NCBI GenBank assembly: GCA_902364065.1
Contig: CABJCJ010000001.1
Location: 62,001-126,000, forward strand
Direction: 5' to 3'
Source of the DNA: Veillonellaceae bacterium SB90
GTDB taxonomy: Bacteria > Bacillota > Negativicutes > Selenomonadales > Selenomonadaceae
Length of the DNA: 64,000 nucleotides
Part shown: piece by piece, positions 48,953 through 57,065 of the stretch
Layout of the letters: each line of letters starts with the position of its first letter
Position numbering within the stretch: the first letter of the stretch is position 1
Position numbers and translations under genes: made by a program
Notes under the pieces: model-generated
Seen by the model: the letters and a program-made list of their open reading frames with translations, nothing else
What the model was told of the DNA's origin: nothing
Database searches by the model: none

Positions 48953-50284
48953 ATGAATATCTTGCACGGCCTGCGCCGGCTCTCGTCCTTCCAGCTCATC
49001 GTGCTGAGCTTCCTGCTGCTCATTGCCATGGGCACCATGCTGCTCATGACGCCGCTGGCGACGAGCGACGGGCGCGGTACTAGCTTCCTGTCGGCCTCCT
49101 TCACTGCCGTTTCGGCTTCGTGCGTGACGGGACTGACCGTGGAGGATACGGCTTCCTACTGGTCGTTCTTCGGCCAGCTCGTCATCCTCATCCTCATACA
49201 GATTGGCGGCCTTGGCGTCGTGACCATGGCCGTGGCCGTCACGATGGCCTCGGGGCAGCGCGTGGGCCTCATGCAGCGCCATACGATGCAGGAGGCGCTC
49301 TCCGCGCAGCAGCTCGGCGGCATCGTCCGCCTCCTGCGCTTCATCCTCAAATTTACGATTGGGGTGGAGTTTCTCGGAGCCTGCCTGCTCGCGCCGGTCT
49401 TTATCCGCGATTATGGCTGGCAGCACGGTATCTGGATGGCGTTCTTTCACGCCATCTCGGCCTTCTGCAACGCGGGCTTTGATCTTCTGGGGAGCCGCGG
49501 CGGCGGTTCCCTGATGGCCTATGCCGCTGATCCTCTGGTCAATCTGACGATCATGGGGCTCATCGTGGCCGGTGGCCTGGGCTTTCTGACCTGGGCTGAT
49601 CTCATCACGCACCGCCATCACGTCAGTCACTGGACGTTCCAGACGCGCATCATCATGATCATGACGGCTGTGCTCATTTTCCTGCCGGCCCTTTTCTTCT
49701 TCACGCAGGAGCTGGCGGGCACGGATGCCTTCACGCGGTTCTGGCAGGCACTGTTTCAATCCGTCACGCCGCGCACGGCCGGCTTCAATACGATGAACAT
49801 CGAGGATCTGAGCGAGGCCGGGCGCTGCCTGATGGTGCTCCTGATGCTGACGGGCGGCGCCCCAGGGTCGACCGCAGGCGGCATCAAGGTCACGACGGCC
49901 TTCACGCTCTTCATGGCCATGATTTCGGCCCTGACGATGAAGCGCGATGTCGAATGCCTGTCGAGGCGCATGCCGATGGAGGCGCTGCAGCATGCGCTGG
50001 CCATCTTCATGATGTACTTGTTCCTGTTCATGGGCATCAGCATCTTCATCAGTGTCTTTGACCATGCAACCATGATTGACTGCATGCTGGAAACGTCATC
50101 GGCCATCGGCACGGTCGGCCTTTCCATCGGCCTGACGGAGAAATTGTCGCCGCTGTCTCAGGGGCTCTTGATGTTCCTGATGTATTTCGGACGCGTCGGC
50201 GCCCTGACCATGATTTACGCCCTGCACAGCAGGAAGAGCGCGGCGCGGCGCCGCCTGCCAGAGGGCAAGATTACCATCGGCTGA
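48953..50284 (+). CDS. ktrB: TrkH/KtrB-type potassium channel subunit
   Basis: The membrane subunit of a potassium (sodium-linked) uptake system, 443 residues with about eight to ten helices and four P-loop repeats. Selectivity-filter-like stretches are SASCVTGLTV, HAISAFCNAGFD, SVTPRTAGFNT and SAIGTVGLSIGL. The KtrB-length protein and the small KtrA partner downstream support Ktr over Trk. ATG 48953 follows GAAAGGA. The partner gene starts 22 bases after its stop. Confidence 0.92.
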   Translation: MNILHGLRRLSSFQLIVLSFLLLIAMGTMLLMTPLATSDGRGTSFLSASFTAVSASCVTGLTVEDTASYWSFFGQLVILILIQIGGLGVVTMAVAVTMASGQRVGLMQRHTMQEALSAQQLGGIVRLLRFILKFTIGVEFLGACLLAPVFIRDYGWQHGIWMAFFHAISAFCNAGFDLLGSRGGGSLMAYAADPLVNLTIMGLIVAGGLGFLTWADLITHRHHVSHWTFQTRIIMIMTAVLIFLPALFFFTQELAGTDAFTRFWQALFQSVTPRTAGFNTMNIEDLSEAGRCLMVLLMLTGGAPGSTAGGIKVTTAFTLFMAMISALTMKRDVECLSRRMPMEALQHALAIFMMYLFLFMGISIFISVFDHATMIDCMLETSSAIGTVGLSIGLTEKLSPLSQGLLMFLMYFGRVGALTMIYALHSRKSAARRRLPEGKITIG

Positions 50285-50306
50285 CGATGGCAGTGAGGTG
50301 TAAAAA

Positions 50307-50954
50307 ATGAAATCCATATTACTGATCGGGCTTGGCCGCTATGGCCGCCACGTGGCCCGCAAGCTGCATGCCATGCATCACGAGATTTTGGCCATCGACA
50401 AAAACGAGGACCTCGTCAATCAGGTGCTGGCTTATACGAACAATGCCCTGATTGCCGACACGACCGACAGGCATTTTCTTGAGTCGCTCGGCGTCAGCAA
50501 TTTCGATACGTGCATCGTAGCAATCGGCGACGATTTCCAGAGTTCTCTGGAGACGACACTGCAGCTGCGAGAGCTCGGTGCGCGCTATATCGTAGCCCGT
50601 GCGTCAAGCAGCATCCATGAGCGCTTCCTGCGCCGCAACGGTGCCGATGAGGTCGTCTATCCGGAGAAGCAGCTGGCTCTCTGGACGGCCATCCGCTACG
50701 GCTCCAACCACTTGCTCGATTACTTCGAGCTTAGTCCCGGCTATGCGGTCTACGAGATCTCGATGCCGGCCGTTTGGGCGGGACACACCATCGGGGAGCT
50801 CGATATCCGCCGCAATTACCATGTCAATGTGCTCGGCATCAAGGTTGGGGGCAGCCTGACGGTGGAGATCACGCCTCAGACGATGCTGCGGGCGGAGGAT
50901 TCCATCCTGGTCCTCGGCAAGCAGGAGGACATGGAGCGTTTCGTGAAATTCTGA
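50307..50954 (+). CDS. ktrA: KtrA/TrkA-type regulatory subunit
   Basis: A 215-residue cytoplasmic subunit with one RCK_N domain (Rossmann, LIGLGRYGRHVARKL, with AIDKNE closing strand 2) and one RCK_C domain. It would form the nucleotide-gated ring under KtrB and respond to ATP/ADP or cyclic di-AMP; which ligand is not visible. GAGGTG lies before the ATG. Confidence 0.93.
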   Translation: MKSILLIGLGRYGRHVARKLHAMHHEILAIDKNEDLVNQVLAYTNNALIADTTDRHFLESLGVSNFDTCIVAIGDDFQSSLETTLQLRELGARYIVARASSSIHERFLRRNGADEVVYPEKQLALWTAIRYGSNHLLDYFELSPGYAVYEISMPAVWAGHTIGELDIRRNYHVNVLGIKVGGSLTVEITPQTMLRAEDSILVLGKQEDMERFVKF

Positions 50955-51040
50955 GCATCGCGCAAAGACGCTGTATCCGGTGCTGCCGGCAGGAAAATCG
51001 GCCCGCCTGTTGAATACCTGTAGAAAAGGAGTGTTGCAGT

Positions 51041-52243
51041 TTGAAGACCAAAAAATTATTTGAAGAGAATGTCATGCTGCAGTCCTGTGAGGCAACGGTG
51101 CAGGCTTGTGAGCCAGCCAAAGACGGCTACCGGATTGTCCTGGATCAGACGGTCTTTTTCCCGGAGGGCGGCGGACAGCTCAGCGACCGCGGCGTGCTCA
51201 GGAACGGCAGAGATGCCATCGAGGTCCTGCATGCTTCGGAACGGGACGGCGTCATTTATCATAAGACGAAGCAGCCGCTTGCTGCAGGCATGCTCGTGAC
51301 CTGTCAGCTCAACTGGCAGGAACGCTTTGATCACATGCAGCAGCACTGCGGGGAACACATGCTGTCCTATGCGTTCTGGAAGCTCTACGGGGCGGATAAT
51401 GTGGGCTTCCACATGCACCCTGACATGGTTTCCATCGATATCAGCCGCGAGGTGGATTATGAGGAGGCCATGGCAGCTGAAGCCATGACGAATCAGGCCA
51501 TCGAGGAAGACCGGCCCATCCATGTGGAGCTCGTGCCCGCAGAACATGCGGCCAAGCGGCCGCTGCGCAAATTCAACGACAAGCTCAAGGGGCTCCTGCG
51601 CATCGTTTCCGTCGAGGGCAACGATTCCTGCACCTGCTGCGGCACGCATCCGCCGACGACCGGCATGGTGGGGCTCGTCAAGGTCCTCAAGGTGGAGCGC
51701 CATAAGGGCGGTTCGCGCATCAGTTTCCTCTGTGGCCGCGAGGCCCTGCAGAAGATGGATGTCTGGATGCGGGCGGCACAGGACGTTTCCAATCGTCTCT
51801 CGGTCAAGGAAGAAGAGATCGCTGCGGGGGTCGAGCGCCTCGAGGAAGAAAAGAAGGCACTCGGCGCGCAGGTCACAGCCCTTACGGACCGGCTGCTCGA
51901 CTACGAGCTGCGCGAGATGGACGCCAAGCCGGTATTTGATCAGGCGGGCCATCGCAAGCTCGTCTTTATCCGCGAGGATCTGACGCCGTCACAGGCCAAG
52001 GCCCTTGCCAAGAAAGCACTCGAACGGGAGCATGCCGTGGTGGCCGTCTTCTACCGGAACGGCGCGCGCATCAATTACATCCTGTCTGCCGCGTCAGATG
52101 ATGTGAACTGCCAGCAGAAGCTCAAGGAAGTCAACGACCGCTTCAAGGGACGCGGCGGCGGACGGCCGGATGCCTGCCAGGGCAGCGCCGCCTGTGTTGA
52201 GGGCTGGCAGCAGATGGCAGCGGACCTTGCCGCCGCCTGGTAA
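51041..52243 (+). CDS. Alanyl-tRNA editing protein, AlaX-L type
   Basis: A free-standing editing protein that removes serine or glycine wrongly attached to tRNA-Ala. It is 400 residues: an AlaRS second-additional-domain fold with the zinc site HMQQHCGEH plus CTCCGTH, then a coiled coil (NRLSVKEEEIAAGVERLEEE) and a C-terminal DHHA1 domain ending in GRGGGRPDACQGS. The DHHA1 part marks the long AlaX class. The start is TTG 51041 after AAAGGAG. Confidence 0.9.
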   Translation: MKTKKLFEENVMLQSCEATVQACEPAKDGYRIVLDQTVFFPEGGGQLSDRGVLRNGRDAIEVLHASERDGVIYHKTKQPLAAGMLVTCQLNWQERFDHMQQHCGEHMLSYAFWKLYGADNVGFHMHPDMVSIDISREVDYEEAMAAEAMTNQAIEEDRPIHVELVPAEHAAKRPLRKFNDKLKGLLRIVSVEGNDSCTCCGTHPPTTGMVGLVKVLKVERHKGGSRISFLCGREALQKMDVWMRAAQDVSNRLSVKEEEIAAGVERLEEEKKALGAQVTALTDRLLDYELREMDAKPVFDQAGHRKLVFIREDLTPSQAKALAKKALEREHAVVAVFYRNGARINYILSAASDDVNCQQKLKEVNDRFKGRGGGRPDACQGSAACVEGWQQMAADLAAAW

Positions 52244-52283
52244 GAACTGTTTTGGAATACTGTCGGAAAAGAGGAAGATTTTC

Positions 52284-52961
52284 ATGAAGTTGTTGCTGGA
52301 TTGTGCCGATATGGCAGAAATCAAAGAGGCATACGGGATATTCCCGCTCGATGGTGTGACGACGAATCCGAGTATCCTCGCGCGCACGGGCAGGCCGCCG
52401 TATGAGGTACTCGGCGAGATCCGGGATTTCATCGGTTCGGAAGCAGAGCTGCACGTGCAGGTCGTGTCCGAAGATGCCGCCGGCATGATTAAGGAAGCCG
52501 ACCGCATCGGCGATGAACTCGGTTCCTCGACGTACGTCAAGATTCCAGTGACGTCCGAGGGGCTGCGCGCGATGAAGAAGCTCCACAAGGACGGCGTGCG
52601 CATCACGGGCACGGCCGTCTACACGGCGATGCAGGCCTTTCTCGCGGCGAAGGCCGGTGCTTCCTATGTGGCGCCGTATGTCAACCGCATCGATAATCTG
52701 GGCTCCGATGGCATCGTGACCGCCCGGAATATCCAGACCATCCTCACGCAGAACGACTGCCATGCCGAGATCCTGGCGGCCAGTTTCAAGAATGCCCAGC
52801 AGGTGCTCGCACTCTGCACCTGCGGCATCGGCGCGGCTACGCTCGCGCCCTCCGTGCTCAAAAGCCTCGTGCAGCTCGATGCCGTCACGATGGCAGTCAA
52901 GACCTTCCGCACGGATTTTGAGACGCTCTGCGGCCAGGGCAGGGATATGAGCAATATCTGA
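52284..52961 (+). CDS. Fructose-6-phosphate aldolase / transaldolase-family enzyme
   Basis: A 225-residue TIM-barrel enzyme of the short transaldolase family (FSA/TalC). MKLLLDCADMAEIKEAY and GVTTNPSIL mark the N-terminus and the Schiff-base lysine is Lys86 in STYVKIPV. Short members are either transaldolase or fructose-6-phosphate aldolase; sequence alone does not settle which. AGAGGAAG precedes the ATG. A Gfo/Idh gene follows. Confidence 0.85.
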   Translation: MKLLLDCADMAEIKEAYGIFPLDGVTTNPSILARTGRPPYEVLGEIRDFIGSEAELHVQVVSEDAAGMIKEADRIGDELGSSTYVKIPVTSEGLRAMKKLHKDGVRITGTAVYTAMQAFLAAKAGASYVAPYVNRIDNLGSDGIVTARNIQTILTQNDCHAEILAASFKNAQQVLALCTCGIGAATLAPSVLKSLVQLDAVTMAVKTFRTDFETLCGQGRDMSNI

Positions 52962-53020
52962 TTTTGCCAGATATGCAAAAATACGTTGTGTCCGTACAGG
53001 ACGGGACAGGGGGAATCATC

Positions 53021-53998
53021 ATGGCAGTACAGTATCGCTGGGCCACGCTTGGCTGCGGCGTCATCGGGCATCAGCTGGCCGAGGCCATGCAGAAGCTTGG
53101 CGGCAATCTCTACAGCGTGGGAAACCGGACGTATGAGAAGGGCCTGGCCTTTGCGGCAGAATACGGCATCCCAAAAGTCTATCGCACGCCGGAGGAAATC
53201 TTTGCCGACGACGATGTCGATATCGTCTACATCTCGACGCCGCACAACACGCATATCAAATACCTGCGCCAGGCTCTGGCCGCCGGCAAGCATGTGCTGT
53301 GCGAAAAATCCATCACGCTCAATGCGGCGGAGCTCGCGGAGGCCGTGCAGCTGGCGAGAGAACACCATGTGGTGCTGGCGGAAGCGCAGACCATCTACCA
53401 TATGCCCATCTATCGCGTGCTCAAGGAACGCATGGAAAAGGGCGAGTTCGGCCCCCTGCGCCTGCTGCAGATGAATTTCGGCAGCTACAAGGAATACAAC
53501 ATGAAGAACCGTTTCTTCAACCGCAGTCTGGCGGGCGGCGCTATGCTGGATATCGGCGTCTACGCACTGTCGTTCGTGCGCTGGTTCATGAGCTCGTGTC
53601 CGCATGAGATCCTCTCCCAGGTCAAGTATGCGCCGACGGGCGTCGATGAACAGGCGAGCATCCTCTTGAAGAATGAGCAGGAGGAGATGGCGACGGTTAT
53701 CCTGTCCCTGCACGCCAAGCAGCCAAAGCGCGGCACAATCTCCTTTGACAAGGCCTATATCGAGCTTTACGAGTATCCGCGCGGCGACAAGGCCGTCATC
53801 ACCTGGACGGAGGACGGCCGTAAGGAAGAAGTGACAGCGCGTGATACGGCCGATGCCCTGACTTATGAAGTGCGAGATATGGAGCAGGCCGTAAGCGGGG
53901 CTGAGAATACCATGCACCTTGATTATACGGTCGATGTCATGGATATCATGACGAAGATTCGTCAGGACTGGGGCATGAAGTATCCCGAAGAAAAATAA
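53021..53998 (+). CDS. Gfo/Idh/MocA-family oxidoreductase
   Basis: A 325-residue NAD(P)-dependent oxidoreductase probably acting on a sugar, inositol or dihydrodiol. The Rossmann motif GCGVIGHQLAEAM is at the start, and the catalytic lysine lies in CEKSITLN, where the usual EKP has become EKS. The C-terminal substrate domain has GGAMLDIGVYAL. CAGGGGGAA precedes ATG 53021. It ends at a terminator facing the ribokinase gene. Confidence 0.87.
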   Translation: MAVQYRWATLGCGVIGHQLAEAMQKLGGNLYSVGNRTYEKGLAFAAEYGIPKVYRTPEEIFADDDVDIVYISTPHNTHIKYLRQALAAGKHVLCEKSITLNAAELAEAVQLAREHHVVLAEAQTIYHMPIYRVLKERMEKGEFGPLRLLQMNFGSYKEYNMKNRFFNRSLAGGAMLDIGVYALSFVRWFMSSCPHEILSQVKYAPTGVDEQASILLKNEQEEMATVILSLHAKQPKRGTISFDKAYIELYEYPRGDKAVITWTEDGRKEEVTARDTADALTYEVRDMEQAVSGAENTMHLDYTVDVMDIMTKIRQDWGMKYPEEK

Positions 53999-54014
53999 AC
54001 ACGATATAGAGACA

Positions 54015-54052
54015 AAAAAGTCCTCGCAGACGGCAATCCGCGAGGACTTTTT
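54015..54052. terminator. Bidirectional terminator
   Basis: Perfect 13-bp inverted repeat AAAAAGTCCTCGC / GCGAGGACTTTTT with a 12-base loop, between convergent genes. Each strand reads a T-run after the stem. Confidence 0.93.
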
Positions 54053-54053
54053 A

Positions 54054-54968
54054 TCAGGAATGAGAAAATTTTTGACGGACTTCTTCATAATCGGGGATGG
54101 AGGATTGCGCACCGGGACGCGTTACGGCAATGGAGGCTGCTTTGGCGCCAAAATCGATGGCCGGTGCGAAATCCCTGCCATCAAACTGACTGATGAACGA
54201 AGCGAGGAAACAGTCTCCGGCGGCCGTCGTATCGACCGCTTTTACCGGATAAGCCGGGAATTCCCGCATGCCGCTCTCCTGAAGGAGAAGCGTGCCTTGC
54301 CCCCCAAGGGTCACCATGACATTCCGGACGCCCAGCGCATGGAGCTTCTGTGCCGCCCGTATGATTTCCTCCCGGCTGCCCGTGGGCATGCCAGTCAGAA
54401 CAGACAGTTCGGTTTCATTGGGCTTGGCGATATCGACGAGCGGAAAGAAATCGGCCGGTATGTCCCGCATGGCTGGCGCAGGGTCCAGGATGAAGAGCTT
54501 TCCCTTCTGACGGCAGAGCTTTGCGGCCTGCTGGACAATGGGGAAGGGAATCTCCAGCTGCATGACGACGGCATCGGCCTGCTCAAAGAGATCGATGTGG
54601 TCGAGCAGCAGGGATTCATCGAGATCGTGATTGGCACCGGCAATCACCGTGATGTAATTCTGTCCCTGCCCGTCAATCTCGATGAAGGCTTTGCCGGTTT
54701 CCCGGTCAGACAGGCGGATGCCGCTCGTGTTCACGCCGGCTGTTTTGAGGTTTTGCACGAGCATCCTGCCGAACGGATCATCGCCGACAGCGCCGATCAT
54801 GGACGTCTTTACCTTCATTCGGGCCAGTGCGTAGGCCTGATTGGCACCTTTGCCGCCAGGGACCATTTTCATGCTTTGTCCCATGACGGTTTCGCCAGCC
54901 GCCGGACGGCGGCTGGTATAGACGTCAAAATCCATGTTGAGACTGCCGATGACCAGTACATTATTCAT
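54054..54968 (-). CDS. rbsK: Ribokinase
   Basis: A PfkB-family kinase, 304 residues, phosphorylating ribose or a similar sugar. Motif 1 is GGKGANQAYALARM and motif 2 is DTTAAGDCF with the catalytic Asp; NMDFDV and NYITVIAGAN also fit ribokinase. AAGGAGG lies 8 bases before the ATG. The start overlaps the end of the regulator-kinase fusion gene by 8 bases, so the two are co-translated. No ribose transporter gene is in the window. Confidence 0.9.
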   Translation of the reverse strand: MNNVLVIGSLNMDFDVYTSRRPAAGETVMGQSMKMVPGGKGANQAYALARMKVKTSMIGAVGDDPFGRMLVQNLKTAGVNTSGIRLSDRETGKAFIEIDGQGQNYITVIAGANHDLDESLLLDHIDLFEQADAVVMQLEIPFPIVQQAAKLCRQKGKLFILDPAPAMRDIPADFFPLVDIAKPNETELSVLTGMPTGSREEIIRAAQKLHALGVRNVMVTLGGQGTLLLQESGMREFPAYPVKAVDTTAAGDCFLASFISQFDGRDFAPAIDFGAKAASIAVTRPGAQSSIPDYEEVRQKFSHS

Positions 54969-56868
54969 GATGGATTCCTCCTTTTTCCATAAAGCGAATC
55001 TGAATCTCTTCGCGGTATGATTCCAGCAGATTCCGCTGGGGCAGTGAGGGCTGAACGCCGGGACCCGCGATGCAGAGACCGGCACTGTAGGTACCGAAGC
55101 CGATGGCCGTTTCTATGGACATGCCCTCGCTGAGACAGACGGCCAGTGCGCTGATGAAGGCATCGGCACCGCCTGTCGTGTCGACTGGCTGGATGTCCAT
55201 GGCAGGGAAGTATTGATGTCCCCCCTGGTGGCAGAACAGGCAGCCATCGGCTCCCAGTGTGATGATGACATGTTTCACACCGGCCTGCAGGAAGTACAGT
55301 GCTTTTTCCTCCAGCGAGGACGGTCCCGGTATTAGTGTCTCGATTTCCCGGCGGCTGGGGATGAGATACGTAATGACGGGCAGCAGCGCGGCGGGAAGAC
55401 TGCGGATATTCGCCGGCTTGACGAGAACCGGGACGCTTTTTCGCTGGCAGATCTGCAGGGTTTCTTCGATAGCTGACATGGGGATTTCCGTGGACAGCAG
55501 GCAATAATGCGCACCGTCAAAAAGCGTTTCCTGTGCCGCGATGTGTTCCCGGGTCAGCAGGCTGTTGGCACCTGGGTAGATGACAATGCTGCTATCGCCT
55601 TTGGCCGTGACGTTGATATAGGCCGTGCCGGTATCGAGTGCGGCATCGAAGGAAACACCCGTACAGCCGACATGATTTTTCTGCAGCTCATTGAAAATCG
55701 TTTGGGAGGCGGCATCCTTTCCCATCATGCCGATGAGACAGGTTTCCGCACCGAGTCTTGCGGCTCCGACTGCCTGATTGGCCCCCTTGCCGCCAGGAGC
55801 CTGCACGACTTTTGACGCCATCAGGTTTTCTCCGGCGGCAGGAAGATGCGGAAGGAAGATATTGCGGTCCATGTTGATGCTGCCGACAACGATGAGCTTC
55901 CTGCCAAGGCCCTTTTGAGGCGGTGCGGCGGTACTGCCGCATGGCAGGAGCTGTATCATTTGTTCATCATCTGCGGGTACATCTTCGGCACGGACGCCCA
56001 GCTGCTCCAGAAGATCGCGGCTTATCTTCGCCGCATAAGCCGTCCAGTCCATCCAGGCCATGGTGATTCTGGCAGCTTCCTTGTCAGCTTTTTCCACGCC
56101 GCTGAGACAGGCCAGCGAGATATCCTGCGGCACGCGCAGCCCGTGGCTGCGCAGCACTTCCCGTACCAGGACGGCCGTTTCAAGGTCGGAGCAGAGGATG
56201 GCTGTACATTCCTTGGGCAGCCAGAACGTCAGGGCGTTTTTGAGGACCTCGGAGGAAAGGACTGTTCCTGCCTGCTGATGCGCTTCCCGGAAGGCCTGCT
56301 CATACCCTTTTTGCCAGAGACTGGTACCGTCCCGGGCAAGGCCGAGAATGTGATGATGCCCGAGTGCGAGCAGGTATTTGGTCATGCGGTAAGCTGCCTG
56401 TTCTTTGATTGATGGCAGGGAAATCATCGTGGGATCTTTTTCGCCTGCCAGCCAGAAAACAGGAAGGCCGGATTCGGCAAGCGGCTTGAGCAGCAGCGGA
56501 GGGTCCTTGGTCAGTGCGAGGACCGCTTCGGCATGCTGCTTTTTTATGTTGTCCGTGAGAGGCGTTTGATAATCCGGATGATAGGGAAACACCATAAGGG
56601 AGTAGCCGGTCTGCATGAAGGCCTTTGTTAGGGCCGACAGGAAACGCATGGTGTCTGTGCTGCTGATATCGGTTGCGACGCCGATGATCCTGCTTTGGCG
56701 TTCATGTTCCTGGAGAATCTTTTTATAGGGCTGATACTGATATTTTTCGATGACGGCCAGGACGTTCTGCCGGGTGATGTCGCGTATGCCGCTGTCTTTG
56801 TGATGGATGACCTTGGATACAGTAGCTGGTGATACGCCGGCTAGTTCAGCAATATCCTTGATGTTCAA
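54961..56868 (-). CDS. LacI-family repressor fused to a PfkB sugar kinase
   Basis: A 635-residue fusion. Residues 1-25 are a LacI helix-turn-helix (IKDIAELAGVSPATVSKVI), about 60-310 a periplasmic-binding-protein-like sensor domain (IIGVATDISSTDTMRF...SDLETAVLVREVL), and about 322-635 a complete PfkB/ribokinase domain. The kinase has KLIVVGSINMDRN, GGKGANQAVGAARLG and a catalytic loop DTTGGADAF (about 563-571), where the usual G-A-G-D is G-G-A-D but the catalytic Asp remains. One open frame covers all domains with no sign of a frameshift. The start is TTG 56868 after AAAGGAG. It is followed by a separate ribokinase gene. The kinase half may act as enzyme or as sugar sensor; this is inference. 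Confidence 0.9.
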   Translation of the reverse strand: MNIKDIAELAGVSPATVSKVIHHKDSGIRDITRQNVLAVIEKYQYQPYKKILQEHERQSRIIGVATDISSTDTMRFLSALTKAFMQTGYSLMVFPYHPDYQTPLTDNIKKQHAEAVLALTKDPPLLLKPLAESGLPVFWLAGEKDPTMISLPSIKEQAAYRMTKYLLALGHHHILGLARDGTSLWQKGYEQAFREAHQQAGTVLSSEVLKNALTFWLPKECTAILCSDLETAVLVREVLRSHGLRVPQDISLACLSGVEKADKEAARITMAWMDWTAYAAKISRDLLEQLGVRAEDVPADDEQMIQLLPCGSTAAPPQKGLGRKLIVVGSINMDRNIFLPHLPAAGENLMASKVVQAPGGKGANQAVGAARLGAETCLIGMMGKDAASQTIFNELQKNHVGCTGVSFDAALDTGTAYINVTAKGDSSIVIYPGANSLLTREHIAAQETLFDGAHYCLLSTEIPMSAIEETLQICQRKSVPVLVKPANIRSLPAALLPVITYLIPSRREIETLIPGPSSLEEKALYFLQAGVKHVIITLGADGCLFCHQGGHQYFPAMDIQPVDTTGGADAFISALAVCLSEGMSIETAIGFGTYSAGLCIAGPGVQPSLPQRNLLESYREEIQIRFMEKGGIHHE

Positions 56869-56895
56869 ACTCTCACGCTCCTTTCTTTTTATTTT

Positions 56896-56930
56896 TTTGA
56901 GAAATAGTTTTCGTAAAACTGTTTCTCAAA
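56896..56930. promoter_or_regulatory. Large palindromic operator of the fusion gene
   Basis: Arms TTGAGAAATAGTTTT and AAAACTGTTTCTCAA (one mismatch) around CGT, extendable by a base pair on each side. It lies between the promoter and the start codon, covering about +5 to +39 of the transcript. Each arm holds a GAAA-nn-GTTT-like half, in keeping with LacI-type operators. Autorepression is likely. Confidence 0.75.
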
Positions 56931-56941
56931 GTGATGATATT

Positions 56942-56970
56942 ATTATATAACCGTATTCGTGTTCTGTCAA
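56942..56970 (-). promoter_or_regulatory. Consensus promoter of the fusion-rbsK operon
   Basis: On the minus strand: TTGACA (56965-56970), 17 bases, TATAAT (56942-56947). A perfect match to the sigma-A consensus. Confidence 0.9.
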
Positions 56971-57010
56971 TTCTTTATTATTGATTGTATTTATTTTTTC
57001 TTATACAAAT

Positions 57011-57046
57011 AAAAAGCCCCCATGAACCGGCTGGCTCATGAGGGCT
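57011..57046 (-). terminator. Terminator of the biotin carboxylase gene
   Basis: Minus-strand stem AGCCCTCATGA / TCATGGGGGCT (one mismatch) with TTTTT after it, about 20 bases past the stop. Confidence 0.85.
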
Positions 57047-57065
57047 CGTTCAAACGTATGGGAGA

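Noticed and set aside
54060..54992. 310-codon plus-strand frame opposite rbsK
   Set aside because: The minus strand encodes a clear ribokinase with both PfkB motifs; the plus frame has none.
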